A stretch of DNA of 64,000 bases from Rhizophagus irregularis (lineage: Eukaryota > Glomeromycota > Glomeromycetes > Glomerales > Glomeraceae). The position numbers and the translations under genes are program-made. Position 1 is the first letter of the stretch, and each line of letters opens with the position of its first letter. The notes under the pieces were generated by a model. The model did not search any database. It saw nothing but the letters and a program-made list of their open reading frames with translations, and was not told where the DNA came from. Positions 48,698-60,462 of the stretch are shown in pieces. The DNA lies in assembly GCF_026210795.1 (NCBI RefSeq), contig NC_089454.1, positions 620,001 through 684,000 on the forward strand, read 5' to 3'.

Positions 48698-48879
48698 CCG
48701 TCGTTTTTAAAATTTTTAATTAAAAAAAAATGTGTATATATTTTAGGGATAGTTTCTTTAGGTGGGTTGTTTTATTTTTCAAATAATAATCTCATTTTAT
48801 GAAATGAAGAAATTTCTTTTTTTATTTATTTTTAGGGTAGGTAACATAATATTAACGACCTCATTCTGAAATGAGAATA

Positions 48880-49126
48880 GATAATCATATCATGCTCATT
48901 ATTGTTGTGTAATGTTTGACGTTAATGTGAAAAATTGACTCGTTTAAGTACAAATTATAGGATTCTAGATAGTCAGAACAATAAGTTTGAAATGATACAG
49001 AATGTTTTATTATTTAAAATACAAAACTTGCATGATTGAATAACGAATTTGTTATAAACTGTCACGTAACGTTACTATTCGATGGTAAGACAAGTTTATT
49101 CAAAAGATTCAAGATCTTCCCCTATG
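48880..49126 (+). repeat. Inverted fragment of the family's upstream block
   Basis: Read on the opposite strand, this segment carries the family's upstream blocks (gaagatcttgaat, taacgttacgtgacagttt, a tgcaagtttt run, aaaacattctgtatcat, gtacttaaacgag). It therefore lies inverted with respect to the upstream blocks of units 1-3, marking a rearranged edge of the tandem array. A transposon is inserted right at its end (49127). Confidence 0.5.
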
Positions 49127-49851
49127 TAGGGATTGGAATCGATTCTGCGATAGTCGAATTAATCGAAAATCGTTTCTGAATCGATTAATCGAAAATCGCA
49201 TGAAAAAATCGAATCTGACGCCTAAACAATTTTTTCATTCTTATGACCTTTTATAATCTTAGTCAATTGTTTCCATTGATGTTTGGCCTAAAATAATATA
49301 AAAAATTTGTGTTTTAACGATTAAATAAAATTTTAATTCCGGCCGGCATTAAAGATTGGCCGGAATTAACTTCGTGTAACTTAGAATTTTTTGGTTACAA
49401 GGTGGTACAAAACTTATACCAGTTAATAGGGGTTTATAAGTAGCTATGTGGCCAAATTTTGTGTAACGTTACTGCACAAAGGCTTTTGCTTAAGCGAAAC
49501 TATTTCTAATAGTTAAAAGTGGTCAATTTGACTTAGAAAGTGGTCGATTTGGCCTATTGAATGAAAATTCATGATTATTAGCTACTTCAAGGCCAAATTG
49601 ACCATTGTCAAGAGTGACAATCATGATGTAAATATTAAAAGAATAAAAACAAATCAATTTTACATAAAAACCATGATCATCCAAATTGTGACATCCCAAA
49701 TGTCATGATTTTTATATACATAATAATATCGATTAGAATCAATTAATCAAAACTGAAAATCAAATTTTTAAATTGAATCTTGAGATTTGATTAATCGCAA
49801 TTAGTCAATTCTATAATCAATTCTTAAAATTAGAATCGATTCCTATCTCTA
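49127..49851. mobile_element. Non-autonomous hAT-type element
   Basis: The 725-bp element starts TAGGGATTGGAATCGATTCT and ends with the near-complement (AGAATCGATTCCTATCTCTA). It is flanked by an 8-bp target duplication, CCCCTATG at 49119-49126 and CCCTTATG at 49852-49859 (one mismatch). An 8-bp duplication and a TAGGG start fit hAT elements. Further AATCGATT-type subterminal repeats are visible at both ends. No transposase is encoded. Confidence 0.8.
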
Positions 49852-50202
49852 CCCTTATGTACATACGGGATATTTTACACTTAATGGTAAAAGTGATCAT
49901 ATTTTTATACTTCGCATGCCTTCACATCCCCTTATTTATAAATTGCTTAATTAAAAATAGTTATATTCTAAATATTTTATCAAAAATTATATTTCACATC
50001 ATGGTGTTTATTACCATAATTATATAATTTATGTATTTATTTTTTTATTACATTAACTTTTTATTATTAAATAGTCTTGCTGATCTGATTCTACTTAATA
50101 TATTTTTATGTTTTTTGATTTTTTTTATTTCACAAAATTTCTAGTACAAAAAAAATCAAATTCTTTTTTTATTCATTTTCAAGGGCGCTAAGAATTAGTA
50201 CA

Positions 50203-50357
50203 ACTTTACAGAAACTTCAAGATTGTAGCAATGGCTTAATACGCAGTAACTGCATATATATAATATTTTTTTACAGTTACATAATGTGGTCACTATGTAT
50301 TTATAACGCAGTTACTGTGCATTAAGCCATCGCTATGATCTTGAAATTTTTGTAAAG
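50203..50357. mobile_element. Foldback MITE
   Basis: Long imperfect inverted repeat. The arm ctttacagaaacttcaagat...ggcttaatacgcagtaactg pairs with the complement of cagttactgtgcattaagcc...atcttgaaatttttgtaaag. Arms are about 55 bp with a short AT loop. No coding capacity. Confidence 0.65.
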
Positions 50358-50574
50358 AACTTGTTTTAGTTTAGGTTATAATTGTGAAATCATATACTAT
50401 AGTGTTATTTAAGTACCAGTAGTATGTTTTAGTAAAGTTATATTTTATTATTATTTTATAATGCATACAGTTTATTATAATAGAACAAGTACTTTAGCAT
50501 CATTTTTTTAAAAAAAAATTGATAAATAAATAATTAAAACAGAAATATTGCCAATTTTTATAACATTTTTACTG

Positions 50575-50880
50575 TTAAAATTTAAATTGAATCTCTATTC
50601 AGAGCTTATTACATATTGTTATTGTAATTTTTAGAACTTGCAAGAATTCCTTTTGCTTTAGTAAAAATACTTCTAGTAATAAGTATTATAAATCATTGTT
50701 TAGTAAGTTTAACTTTCCAATAAAACATTTAATTTTCTCAATTTAGTAATTCCAATAAGGAATAATTTCATATATAATATTAGAAAAATCTCTTTAGATT
50801 TCTTGTAAGTAGAATAAAAGGTAAAACGTTTCTTTATAGATTACATTTCCAAAATTTCTTATGAAAAACTGAAGTTATTT
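50575..50880 (-). pseudogene. Exon-2 relic of the helical family (copy 6)
   Basis: Strongly decayed remains of the second exon only, in the same orientation as the other copies. Blocks such as ctctattcagagctta, a tagaacttgcaag string and tccaataaaaca follow the exon-2 order. It is broken throughout and the oldest member of the set. From 50881 to 51299 nothing recognisable is seen. Confidence 0.5.
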
Positions 50881-51299
50881 TCAAAGAAAGTGTATAGGAA
50901 AAGTAAATGTAAGAATGAAAATAACAGTTTTATTAAAGAGTTCTTACACTTAGCTATCCAACTATATTATTAGCTAGCAGAAGTAGCTGTTGAATATTTT
51001 ACTAAAAAAGTTAAAGAAACAAGCCAAAATACAACTTTATTATCCAACTTTTTACAAAAAGATGTTATACATTTACTAAAAACCTTTTATAAGAATAATA
51101 GCCATCTATATCTGGACTAACTAGAGTTATAAAAATATAGAAGAAGAATAAAATATCTTTACTTTACTACTGAAGTTCTTTAAAACTAAAGTTTTAAAGC
51201 TTTTGCTATTACCCTAGCCTTAAGGCCTCCTATCTGAATATTACCAGAACTTTTCAGAACAATTAGGATTAATAAACTAAATTAATAGGATATAAGCTT

Positions 51300-51789
51300 T
51301 ACTTTGAATTTCAAAGTAAAGCTAGTGATGTAAAATTACCGTAATTTATAAAATTTATTGTTACATTACGGTAATTTTCTATAAGTTACGTTATATTATG
51401 TTATTGTAACATAAAAATTTTTTTTTAATCAAAATCTGAAGAAACAATAAATCCCAATAAAAAAAATAATATAAATATAAATACTGTAATTCTGAATGAA
51501 TAAAAATGCAACAAGATTGCAGGAATAAGTTAAAACTTGTATGATAAGATCATAAAAAAAGTTGCAGTAGGTTAGTAAAATATGATAATAAGCTACTTTT
51601 TATTTATTAATATTTGTTATAAATTATAAATTTGGCCAAAATTAAGGTAATACTAGCCAAATTATCTTAATTCTGATAAACATATCAATACATATCAATG
51701 TAATGTTACATTCAGTTTATGTAATTTACAGTGTAAGTTACATAATATAATATAATGTAACGTAACGATTAGCATCCCTACTTTGAATT
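51300..51789. mobile_element. Putative element flanked by an 11-bp direct repeat
   Basis: tactttgaatt occurs at 51300-51310 and again at 51779-51789, enclosing about 470 bp. The interior carries repeated ttac/gtaa palindromes (ttaccgtaattt...gttacattacggtaa, and a similar ataatataatgtaacgtaac block near the right end). The TAGTGATG/GCATCCCTA edges recall hAT-type inverted repeats. Family uncertain. Confidence 0.4.
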
Positions 51790-52119
51790 ATGTTAATGTA
51801 AATCTATTAAATAATAAATCAGATTTACTGTATAAAGTAATTTCTGATAACACATCATACTAATTATATACTATATAATCTTTCACAATGAATTTATCTA
51901 TACCACCTTAAAATGAAAATGTAAAAAAAAAGAAGTTTAAAGAAAAACTGAAAGTTTGAAACAGCTGACTTTTTTATTAATAAAACCTTACCAGTATAGA
52001 AAAAGCTATATTTGTAAAACTATCTGAATAATTTAAGGGTTAATAAATCAGTACTTAAGCTTCTAATTAGAACAAAAAAACTAAAACATTAAGGTTATTG
52101 CTATGTATATAATTAATAG

Positions 52120-52586
52120 TTATTCGGCACTTTGTGCTGAATAACTATTATATTGGGTAAATCAGGACCCCGGATATCTAATATAAAGGTCATAATGGAC
52201 TTTTGGCCAAAAACACCCCTTTTTGCTGAAACTCAAAAAATCGTTTTTTGTAAATATCTCAGCATCCAGTAATTCAATTTTAATGAACTTTTTTTTATTT
52301 TGTAGCCCTCATTTAGCTCTACAATTTAAAAAAAAGTTCATCAAAATTGGACTACTGGATGCCGAGATATTTACAAAAAACGATTTTTGAAATTCCGGAA
52401 AATGGGCCAATCTGCCGAAAGTGTGACTTATGACCTGTTTTGGAGATATCCGGGGTCCTGGTAAATCAAATTTGATTGGTTGATCTGAGCTCTACAGGAG
52501 TTCGAGATCAACTGAACAAATTTGATTTCCAATATAATAAGCTATCTTTATGTGGCGTTAGTTATTCAATTTGAAGTGCTGAATAA
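52120..52586. mobile_element. Outer foldback MITE interrupted by a second MITE
   Basis: Ends TTATTCGGCACTT and AAGTGCTGAATAA are inverted repeats, and inner arms aaatcaaatttgattggttgatct and agatcaactgaacaaatttgattt are also inverted, so the original element was a foldback of about 160 bp. A 296-bp MITE (52164-52459) is inserted near its left arm with a clean 8-bp duplication, so this element is the older one. Confidence 0.6.
52164..52459. mobile_element. AGGACCCCGG foldback MITE, copy A
   Basis: Begins AGGACCCCGGATATCT and ends AGATATCCGGGGTCCT. Exact 8-bp target duplication GGTAAATC lies on each side. The interior is one long hairpin: aaaaaatcgttttttgtaaa...tcagcatccagtaattcaat pairs with the sequence around tggactactggatgccgaga...tttacaaaaaacgattttt. 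It is nearly identical to 62865-63161. Confidence 0.85.
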
Positions 52587-52920
52587 GTGATTTATCCAGT
52601 ATCCTGTAATTATGTGATTACAAATCATTTATTTAAGCTTTTTTAAGCTTTTTTTCTCTTCACATAATCTCTTTTATGCGTAGCCTCTTTTAATTTTTTT
52701 TTACACAAACCTCTTTTATAATTTCTTTACATGTAATCTCCTTTAATATTTTTTTACATAAACCTTTTTAACCTCTTTCAATAATTTCTTTATACACATT
52801 ATTTCAATGTAAAATAATGGAGAATATAAAAGAAATAAGTATTTTATAAATACAGATTATTATTAAAATCATTATATTTTAAAAACTAATAAATTTTTAG
52901 TCTTATTTTAAATCTACAGC

Positions 52921-53228
52921 TAGTGCTACGATCTGTAATTTGATCAATTCAGATTGATCTGTTTATCTGAATTGAAATCGAATATTCGTATCTGATTATT
53001 TTTGACAGATTGATCCGATTTTTAATTCTGACCAGCATTATAGTTAGCTTAGGCCAGTACTAAAAGTTTAGGCAGAGCTAACTCTCGTAATTGAAACTTC
53101 AATTCCGCCCAAAATTACAATTTTGGCCAGAATTAAGATTAGTTTGACGATCTGGATTGAATCTGAATGTGTTAATGAGCATCTGAATTCAATCCGGATG
53201 GTCTTTTAGAACTCGGATTATACCTCTA
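52921..53228. mobile_element. Small hAT-like element
   Basis: A 308-bp unit starts TAGTGCTACGATC and ends GATTATACCTCTA (inverted, about 9 of 13 matching). Flanking 8-bp copies TCTACAGC (52913-52920) and TCTACAGT (53229-53236) are a target duplication with one change. Internal repeats of ctgaattcaatccgga/tcaattcagattgatc type. Confidence 0.6.
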
Positions 53229-53957
53229 TCTACAGTTAAGGAACTTTTAAAGGTTTAAGAAAGTCTTATATCACAAAATACAGTTAAATGTAAAAAAAAA
53301 TGGATTAATATTTTAAATTCTTGACGAAATCATAAAGATGTAGGCTATACATATACATTAGAATCACTTTCCTCTAATCAACAAATTGAAAAAGAAATGT
53401 GCGAGTTTATTTATGGTATAAGAACAAAATCTGGAGAGTGATATTCAAGAACTTCACTTAAAAATGCAGTTGTTTCAATAAGTCGCCATCTTAAAAACAC
53501 CATTCCACAATAGAATTATAACCTTTCAGATAAAAATTATTTTCCAAAGTTACATGCTACTTTTGATAACACATTAAAAGAGATGAAAAAGTTAGGAATA
53601 GGCGCAGCAAAGCCACATGAAGGTTTGACAAATGACAAATTAAAAATTATTTTAGATCGTGATGCTATGTTTTGTAATAATCCTGAAGGATTACTTAGAA
53701 GAGTATTTTTATGGATATGTTTATTAGGATGTCCATGAGGTGGTGAACATTATAATTTACTAATTAATCAATTTGAAGATACAGATAATAGATTTATTTT
53801 TAAGAAATTTCATCAAAAAAATGATCAAGGAGGGTTGGAAGGTAACCAATATACATTTGAAATTTTATTTCCATCAGATATTAAAGGCAAAGCTGAATTC
53901 AATGTAGATATTTGCAAATATATTTCAATGAAACCCTCAGATTGTATAACCAAAGAT

Positions 53958-54825
53958 AGAGCTCCGCAACCTAACCCGACAGATCGGGTGATCTGACGGG
54001 TTGACCCGAAATATTCAGGCATCGTCATCATTGGCCCAGCGTAGTCGACACGGCCGCGGTGTTGGTACCCGACCTGACCCGTTGACCCGACATACATTTG
54101 GGTCAAATAAATTAAATAACACCGAAACTTATAATGATTCTGGCGTTTTTACATGTACAATCGAAAAAAACGCCGAAACTAGTATCAGTTTCAGCGTTTT
54201 TACATGTAAAATCAAAAAGAAGAACGCCAGAACTAATTATTCCGGCGTTTTTACATGTAAAATCGAAAAAAAACGCCGAAACTATCAGTTTCGGCATTTT
54301 TACATGTAAAATCAAAAGAAAAATGCCAGAATTAATGATTCCGGCGTTTTTACATGTAAAATCGAAAAAAAAACGCCGAAACTAACAGTTTCGGCGTTTT
54401 TACATGTAAAATCAAAAAGAAAAACGCCGGAACTAATTATTCCGGCGTTTTTACATGTAAAATCGAAAAAAAAAATGCTGAAACTATCAGTTTCAGCGTT
54501 TTTACATGTAAAATCAAAAGGAAAACTGCCGAAACTATCAGTTTCGGCGTTTTTACATGTAAAATCAAAAGGAAAACCGCCGCAACAAATAGTTTCGGCG
54601 TTTTATATATAAAAACAAAAGTAAAAAATGTTACAAAACGTTTTTTTACAATATTTAATAATAAAACTTCGGGTAACCCAAGTTACCCGAAGTGACCCGA
54701 ATACTTTCAGGTCAAATGGGTCGGGTCGGGTCGAACGGTTTACGGCACGACCTGACCTGAAAAAATTTCGGTTCGAGGTTAACCAGAACCAGCAACCCAA
54801 CCCAACCCGACCCGTGCGGAGCTCT
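53958..54825. mobile_element. AGAGCTCCGC element carrying a hairpin minisatellite
   Basis: Inserted in the Crypton gene. Ends AGAGCTCCGCA and TGCGGAGCTCT are perfect 11-bp inverted repeats. The subterminal regions are unusually GC-rich for the window and contain many acccga/tcgggt repeats in both orientations. The centre is a tandem hairpin array (54118-54628). Flanks aaccaaag and aaccggaa may be a decayed 8-bp duplication. Frames seen across it are by-products of the repeats. Confidence 0.7.
54118..54628. repeat. Tandem array of double-palindrome units
   Basis: About nine units of roughly 50 bp. Each contains a hairpin (for example CGCCGAAACTaacAGTTTCGGCG at 54374-54396) followed by the palindrome TTTTACATGTAAAA and a purine-rich spacer. 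Odd units read atcgaaaa before a GAAACT-type hairpin and even units read atcaaaa before a GGAACTAATTATTCC-type hairpin, giving a dimer of about 100 bp. Unit 7 (54477-54497) has both arms changed together, GCTGAAACT and AGTTTCAGC, preserving pairing. Confidence 0.9.
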
Positions 54826-55495
54826 AACCGGAAAGAATTTTACTTAGGAATTTTAACAAATATAGCAGGTAAATTAATTTATTTTATTGTATTACATTAA
54901 ATCTATGATTTTAATATTATTTATTAGCAATTTCTAAAGGTAAATGGTATTATGATCAGGCACTTAGTGAAAAACGGATTAAGAAATGTTTCGTGAAATC
55001 TGTATTGTGTGTAGTATTAACATTTTCAAAAGAAATATTTCTAACCATTCAGAAAGAGATATGGCAATACAATCAATATTTGATGCCAGAAATGAAGAAG
55101 TTGAAGCAATGGCAATTTCAGGTCATAATTCATCTGCAGGAGTGTGTAATTACCTAAAATAACAAAAAAAAAAGAAAAGGAAGATTCTAGGTTCAGTTAT
55201 GCGAAGGTTAACTAAAGAAATATCAAATATCAACTCAAAAACTGAAATACAGTATGATAATGAAGTGCAGCATGACAATGAAATACAATGTAATGACAAT
55301 ATGCAATATGGAGAAATTGTATTATTTGGATTTAGCAAGACTTCAGAATTATTGGAAAATAAGAATAAGCGGCCATTACAGGAAACTTCTACTAACAAAA
55401 ATATAGATATTAATAATAATAAAAAGAAAAAAAGAAAAAAAATTATTATAAATAAATATTACTATAATAATTGTTCAATTTATAACAATTGATGT

Positions 55496-56719
55496 ATATT
55501 GTAGTATATAAATAACGCCTAATATATAATATAAAGATTTTATTGCTTAATACATGATTTATTATAGTGATCGATAATTATAAAAAACTGGAAAAAATCA
55601 CGTGATACCAGATAATTACTAGATATCAACTAATAGGATTAGTATTAATTAGTAATAATAATATCATAATATATAATATTCTTTGACTTGAAATAATACT
55701 GACTTACTTCGTCATCTAAAAACTTAGAGTAAGATTATTTTCATCAAAATTATATAGCAGAAGAAATACAATATTATTAGATTTAAATTAGAAATAAATG
55801 AATTATTCAAGCAAATTTAAAATAATGATGTTTGAATAGCATTATTTATAAGAAATATTTCAGTAAGATGATATCCAATTATCTAGTCTTTTTATAAATA
55901 AAAAAAGAGAAAGAGATTTCAAGATGCTCTCTTTAATATATACTGGATTTAATGATATCAGCTATACTATTTTTCAATAATCAATCTCATTTGACTTTAA
56001 TGATGATAAAGTTTTTAAAGTTATTAATTCAGTTTTATTATTCTTACTAATACAGTCTTAAATTTTTGGTTTGATAATTCATTTAAATTTTATTGAATAG
56101 AAACTAAAACTAAACTGATATATTATTAATAAAATACTTGAACATGTTCTTTTTTAAAATTTTTTTTTTTAAAAAAAATAATATATATAAATAATATTTT
56201 CAAAAATAAAAAAAACAAGGAATTTTCTTTTGAAACATACCATAAAAAATATAACTAAACTGATTAAAGTACACTTTAAGAAAAGGTAATTCATTTTATT
56301 ATTAACATTTAACAATGATTCTAAAGAAAATTAAAGAAACATCCTCTTAAATCATCTTATATTATCTAATTATTAGTCTAATTGTCTAAGAAAGTAATAT
56401 CTGAAAATAATAAAAAGAAAAAATATTAGAAATATTTTCAAATAAAAATAATAATAAAAAAACTTCAAATAATTATAATAAAGAAGTAACATACAGTGCC
56501 TGTAAGTAAATTACACATCATATTTTATTATGTTAGCAATTTAATATTTACCAATTAAATTGCAATAATAATAGAAGGATAAATTTCATTGAAATAATAA
56601 AACTAGTTTTCTAGTAAAAAGAGTTTTGTTTATAAATTAAAAATCCTACCAGAAAAAAGGTTTTTGGTAAAGTCACGCAGTTTTTTTGAGGAAAAAAATA
56701 CACTTAATTGCTGATCCAT
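55496..56719. other. AT-rich region without recognised features
   Basis: Low-complexity A/T sequence, a poly-T/poly-A junction near 56158-56180, no frame with family features. Confidence 0.5.
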
Positions 56720-56724
56720 TTAAA

Positions 56725-57390
56725 AACAGCACTATCGTATATATAAATACATATAGTGAATGAAATCTGATGCATATATAATGTAAAGTCATTTTTTTTA
56801 TAATAAAGTTATAATTATTTTAATATATTATTTTTTCTTGGGTTTTTTTTACATATAGCATATGATTTTTTATTAAAAATATTGAATTATCACAGTTTTA
56901 GTATTTGTGAATTTATTGCTAAGTGCTAACTATGCAATTTTCGTTAAATTTCATCCTGAACATATAATGCTAAAAAAGTAAAAATTGGGCCAATCTTAAA
57001 CAAATTGATAATTAAATAATTAATAAATATTTTTTTTTTAGTAATTTGGAGTTGGTTGATTATTACTATAAGCCATTTGTTGATATTTAAATATAATAAT
57101 ACAATAAAAAGTCATCAAAATTCGTATGTAAAAGTGAAATCTGATATGCGTGAAATGTAAAGTTGTTTTTTCAATAATATAGGTATAATTATTTTAGCAT
57201 ATTATTTTTCATTAGATTTTTTTACCTATATTATATGATTTTATTATATATAATGAGTTGTTTCCATCTTTAGTATTATATAGTTTTCTCACAATTATAT
57301 GATTTTTGCTTAAATTTAACTGTTAATTAACCTTGAAAAAAGTGCTAATTTTAGATAAATTGGCAATTAAATCTCTTTAAATTATACAAA
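56725..57390. repeat. Diverged tandem duplication of about 350 bp
   Basis: Two adjacent copies, about 56725-57050 and 57095-57390. Shared ordered blocks are gtgaaatctgat.c, aatgtaaagt, ata.gtataattatttta, catattattttt, tttttta.c.tatat.atatgatttt, and a later aagtgctaa...aaattg.caattaaat block. Divergence is substantial, so the duplication is old. From 57391 to 57712 nothing further is recognised. Confidence 0.5.
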
Positions 57391-57795
57391 TTCAAACCTA
57401 CTTTTATATAAAAATTATATATTAATTATATTGGCAATGATTTCACTAAAAATCAAACAGATTTAAAAAATTCATAAAAAAGAAACACTTTTGACCTCTA
57501 AATTTTACAAAAAAAAAAATTGTTTACCTTTATATGGAAGTTATTTATTAGCTGTATCACTAAAATAATTTAACTTTTGACAATTATAATTTATGACCAA
57601 TCAGCATTATATTAATTTACCAAATTAATGCAATTTAATATTACGTTAATTACTAAATTCACAAATTAGCATTACGACAATTTAGCATGTGCTATTTTAG
57701 ATCAGGTCTAGTAGAATCCTGCTCACTCATTATAAAAATTAGTTCTTTACTAATAAATTTTATCTTACTTTTTTCTTAAATTCTATTGGTTAATT

Positions 57796-58199
57796 AATTA
57801 TTGCTGTTTTCTAATTACTGTGATCTAGCATTTTTTAATAAAAAAAAAAATTTTTTGAGAAAACATGTGAAAATAAAAATTTTATTGCATTTTCAAATAA
57901 AGGAGGTATGATTATAAGTTAAAAATTATAATTTTAAGAAAAAATTTTCAATCTTTAAATAAGTTTGCTTATAAATAACTTTTTTTAAAAACGATTTATT
58001 ACACAAAATTTAAAAAGTTACTTATAAGTAAACTTATTTAAAAATTGAAAATTTTTTCTTAAAATTATAATTTTTAGCTTATAATCATACCTTCTTTATT
58101 TGAAAATGCAATAAAATTTTTATTTTCACATGTTTTCTCAAAATTTTTTTTTTTTATTAAATAATGCTAGATCACAGTAATTAGAAAACAGTAATAATA
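57796..58199. repeat. Long palindromic foldback element, arms about 185 bp
   Basis: The left arm (ctgttttctaattactgtga...cttataaataactttttt) is matched in reverse complement by the right arm (aaaaagttacttataagtaa...tcacagtaattagaaaacag) with only a few differences and a loop of about 30 bp. It has no coding capacity. Confidence 0.85.
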
Positions 58200-58429
58200 A
58201 AATGAAAAAAATTATAATAATAGGCCAGTTTATAATTGTTTGATTGGCATTTTTGATCAGGTTATACTAAAATTGTAACAAATAAAATTCACCTTAAGAA
58301 TGATCAACTAGCCAATTTTTTGACCTGCCAAAAATGTAAATTGCTATGATCGAGTTGATAAAATAAAGGTAAAGTATACGTAAAAATGTATACTAGATAC
58401 GTTTTTTCTTTCTTATTTCCTCTTTACCA

Positions 58430-59429
58430 ATGGAATTTCTAAAAGATCCTTTAAACAACCCTCAAGTAAATATTTCATATAAAAATAACAAGTTAGTAAG
58501 GCCTATTAAGCCTAGAAATTTATACCCTTCACCTTTTACTGGGATTTTTAAACAAAGTAATGTGGATTTATATCAAAATCCCTTACTAAAAAGACAAAGT
58601 CATGTATCTCCTAGTTTTTATATACAAAATGGAAGTAGTTTTGGCCAAAGCTTTTTTGGGCCTAACTATTTTGAAAATATTGTTGGTAATAAAGTTTCTG
58701 ATGTAGAAATTAATTATCAACAAGAAAAAAAAAAGATTAATGATGAAAAAGAATCAACAGTGAGTAAAAGTACTTTATTAATTTTTTATTTTATTTTAAT
58801 TAAAATTAATTTAGGATGTTAACTACAAAAAGAAATCTAATAATAAGCGTAAATTTGGTAATGAAGGCGAGTCTAATAACAATTGGCAAGTCTATGAAGT
58901 TGATATTTTACTTCAATACATTGCAGATAATTTTGATGAATATACAAAAGGTAATAAAACTAAATTGTTTAATGAAATATCCATAAAGGTACTAAAAAAT
59001 AAAGAGCTTAATGCTATTAAAAGCAAGTTAGCAAGGATGATCAAATACTATGATGAGGTTAAAGCTTATAACGAAAAATCTGGTGTAGAGAGAAAAGACT
59101 GGGATTGGTATGAGAAAATGGATGCTATTTTTAATACTTGTAAAAATATAGCACCTTCTTTTATAGTAAATAGATCTACTGATATTGATGGTAAAGAATC
59201 TTCAGGTATAGAACCTAAAATACCTAAAAGATCAAAAAAAAATAATGTAGATACTATTGCTATGGCTATTTCTACAATGAGTGAAACCAGAGAAAGAATA
59301 TGGGAAAAAAAGATTGAGTTAAAAAAAGAAAGGATTGAGAAAAATCATACTATTGAAATGGATAAATTAGAAGTAGAAAAACAGAAATGGGAATTTGAAA
59401 AAGAGAAAATGAAATGGAGCATGGACTAA
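58430..59429 (+). CDS. Harbinger accessory Myb/SANT-like DNA-binding protein
   Basis: Two exons (58430-58759 and 58815-59429) give 314 residues, open throughout. The N-terminal 110 residues are Pro/Asn/Ser-rich and likely disordered. Residues about 130-210 form a Myb/SANT-like trihelix: NWQVYEVDILLQYIADNFDEY, KGNKTKLFNEIS, IKSKLARMIKYYDEVKAYNEK, DWDWYEKMDAIF, the usual companion of PIF/Harbinger transposases that binds the transposon ends and brings in the transposase. A long charged coiled coil (residues about 255-314, RIWEKKIELKKERIEKN...) ends the protein. It is intact although its partner transposase is broken, so it may act on other copies in the genome. Confidence 0.75.
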
Positions 59430-60462
59430 TATTAAAAGAGATGGAATTTAAACAATACGAACTAATGAAATAATATTCTCTTATAGGATAATCTTAGTAT
59501 ATTTTTTTTTTCTAATAGCTTTAATATAATTTTCTTTTTTGTAAATAGTGATAAGTTTATATAATAATTTTACAATAATAAAGGTTTTTATTTTGTAGTG
59601 TTCAATATTTGTATATACTGTTTGCATAATGTTTATAATAACATTTACAGATAACATTCATATAACGTTAATATTATGATAAATTTATTTAGGAATTAAA
59701 TGAATTTTATTAATGATTAATAATTTGATTCATTAATTGCTCTTTTTTTCTTTCTCCTTCTCTTTTTATTACTATTTCAATTTTGATTTATATCTTCATC
59801 ATTATCACTATCATCATTACCATCTTCTTCATTATTATTTTCATACATTATCATTATTTAGTTCTAAAAAATTATGTAAGATGATTGCACATTCAGTAAT
59901 TTTTACAACAGTAAAAATATCTCTAACATTTAATTCTTTTAAAGTAATAAATCTGTTTTTTAATTTTCCAAATGCATTTTCAACTACTACTCTATGTAAA
60001 GAATGAATTATATTAAATTGAATTTGTGAAGGATTTTGAGAATTTACAAAAGGTTTAATTAAAAAAGTAGATATAGAATATGCCGAGTCTCCAAGTAAAT
60101 ATTCTTCTCCTTTAATAATTTTAGAAATATTTCAATAAAAATATGAATTTTATAAACTTTAGCATCATGAACTGAGCTAGACCATCCAATTTCATAATCT
60201 ATAAATATACCTCTGTAATTTACAATTCCTTGCAATTGTATAGAATATTTTTTTTTTCTGTTCCAATATGTTTCAGATTACTTTAATGATGCATTTTCTA
60301 ATACAATGTGACTTCCATCTATTGCACCTATAATATCTTCTATTTCACCAATATTTTTAAATCCTTCATGTATATTCTGCTTGACTTCACTTGTTGATCA
60401 TTTAACTAAAGTTTTTTTAAAGAAAAAATCGCAATCATTACTCTTTTACAGTATAAATAAAT

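Larger units (their letters stand above)
53240..55495 (+). pseudogene. Crypton-type tyrosine recombinase gene (DUF3504-like), interrupted
   Basis: Remains of a tyrosine-recombinase DNA transposon gene. N-terminal SAM-like part: LESLSSNQQIEKEMCEFIYGI then LKNAVVSISRHL. Core: LHATFDNTLKEMKKLGIGAAKPHEGLT, LLRRVFLWICLLGCP, GGEHYNLLINQFED. C-terminal catalytic part near 54930-55160, with NISNHSERD and EAMAISGHNSSAGVCNYLK, covering the usual R...H..R...Y region. A charged Asn/Lys-rich tail follows at 55199-55492. The gene is split by an 868-bp element at 53958-54825 and has several stop codons. Such DUF3504 recombinases relate to Cryptons and to domesticated ZMYM/QRICH-type proteins. Confidence 0.72.

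Noticed and set aside
50881-51299. Region searched for a transposase or reverse transcriptase remnant
   Set aside because: Short coding-like runs but no recognisable motif in any frame.
54001-54385. Frames with repeated FLHVKSKKK-like peptides on both strands
   Set aside because: Produced by the hairpin minisatellite; no independent coding evidence.
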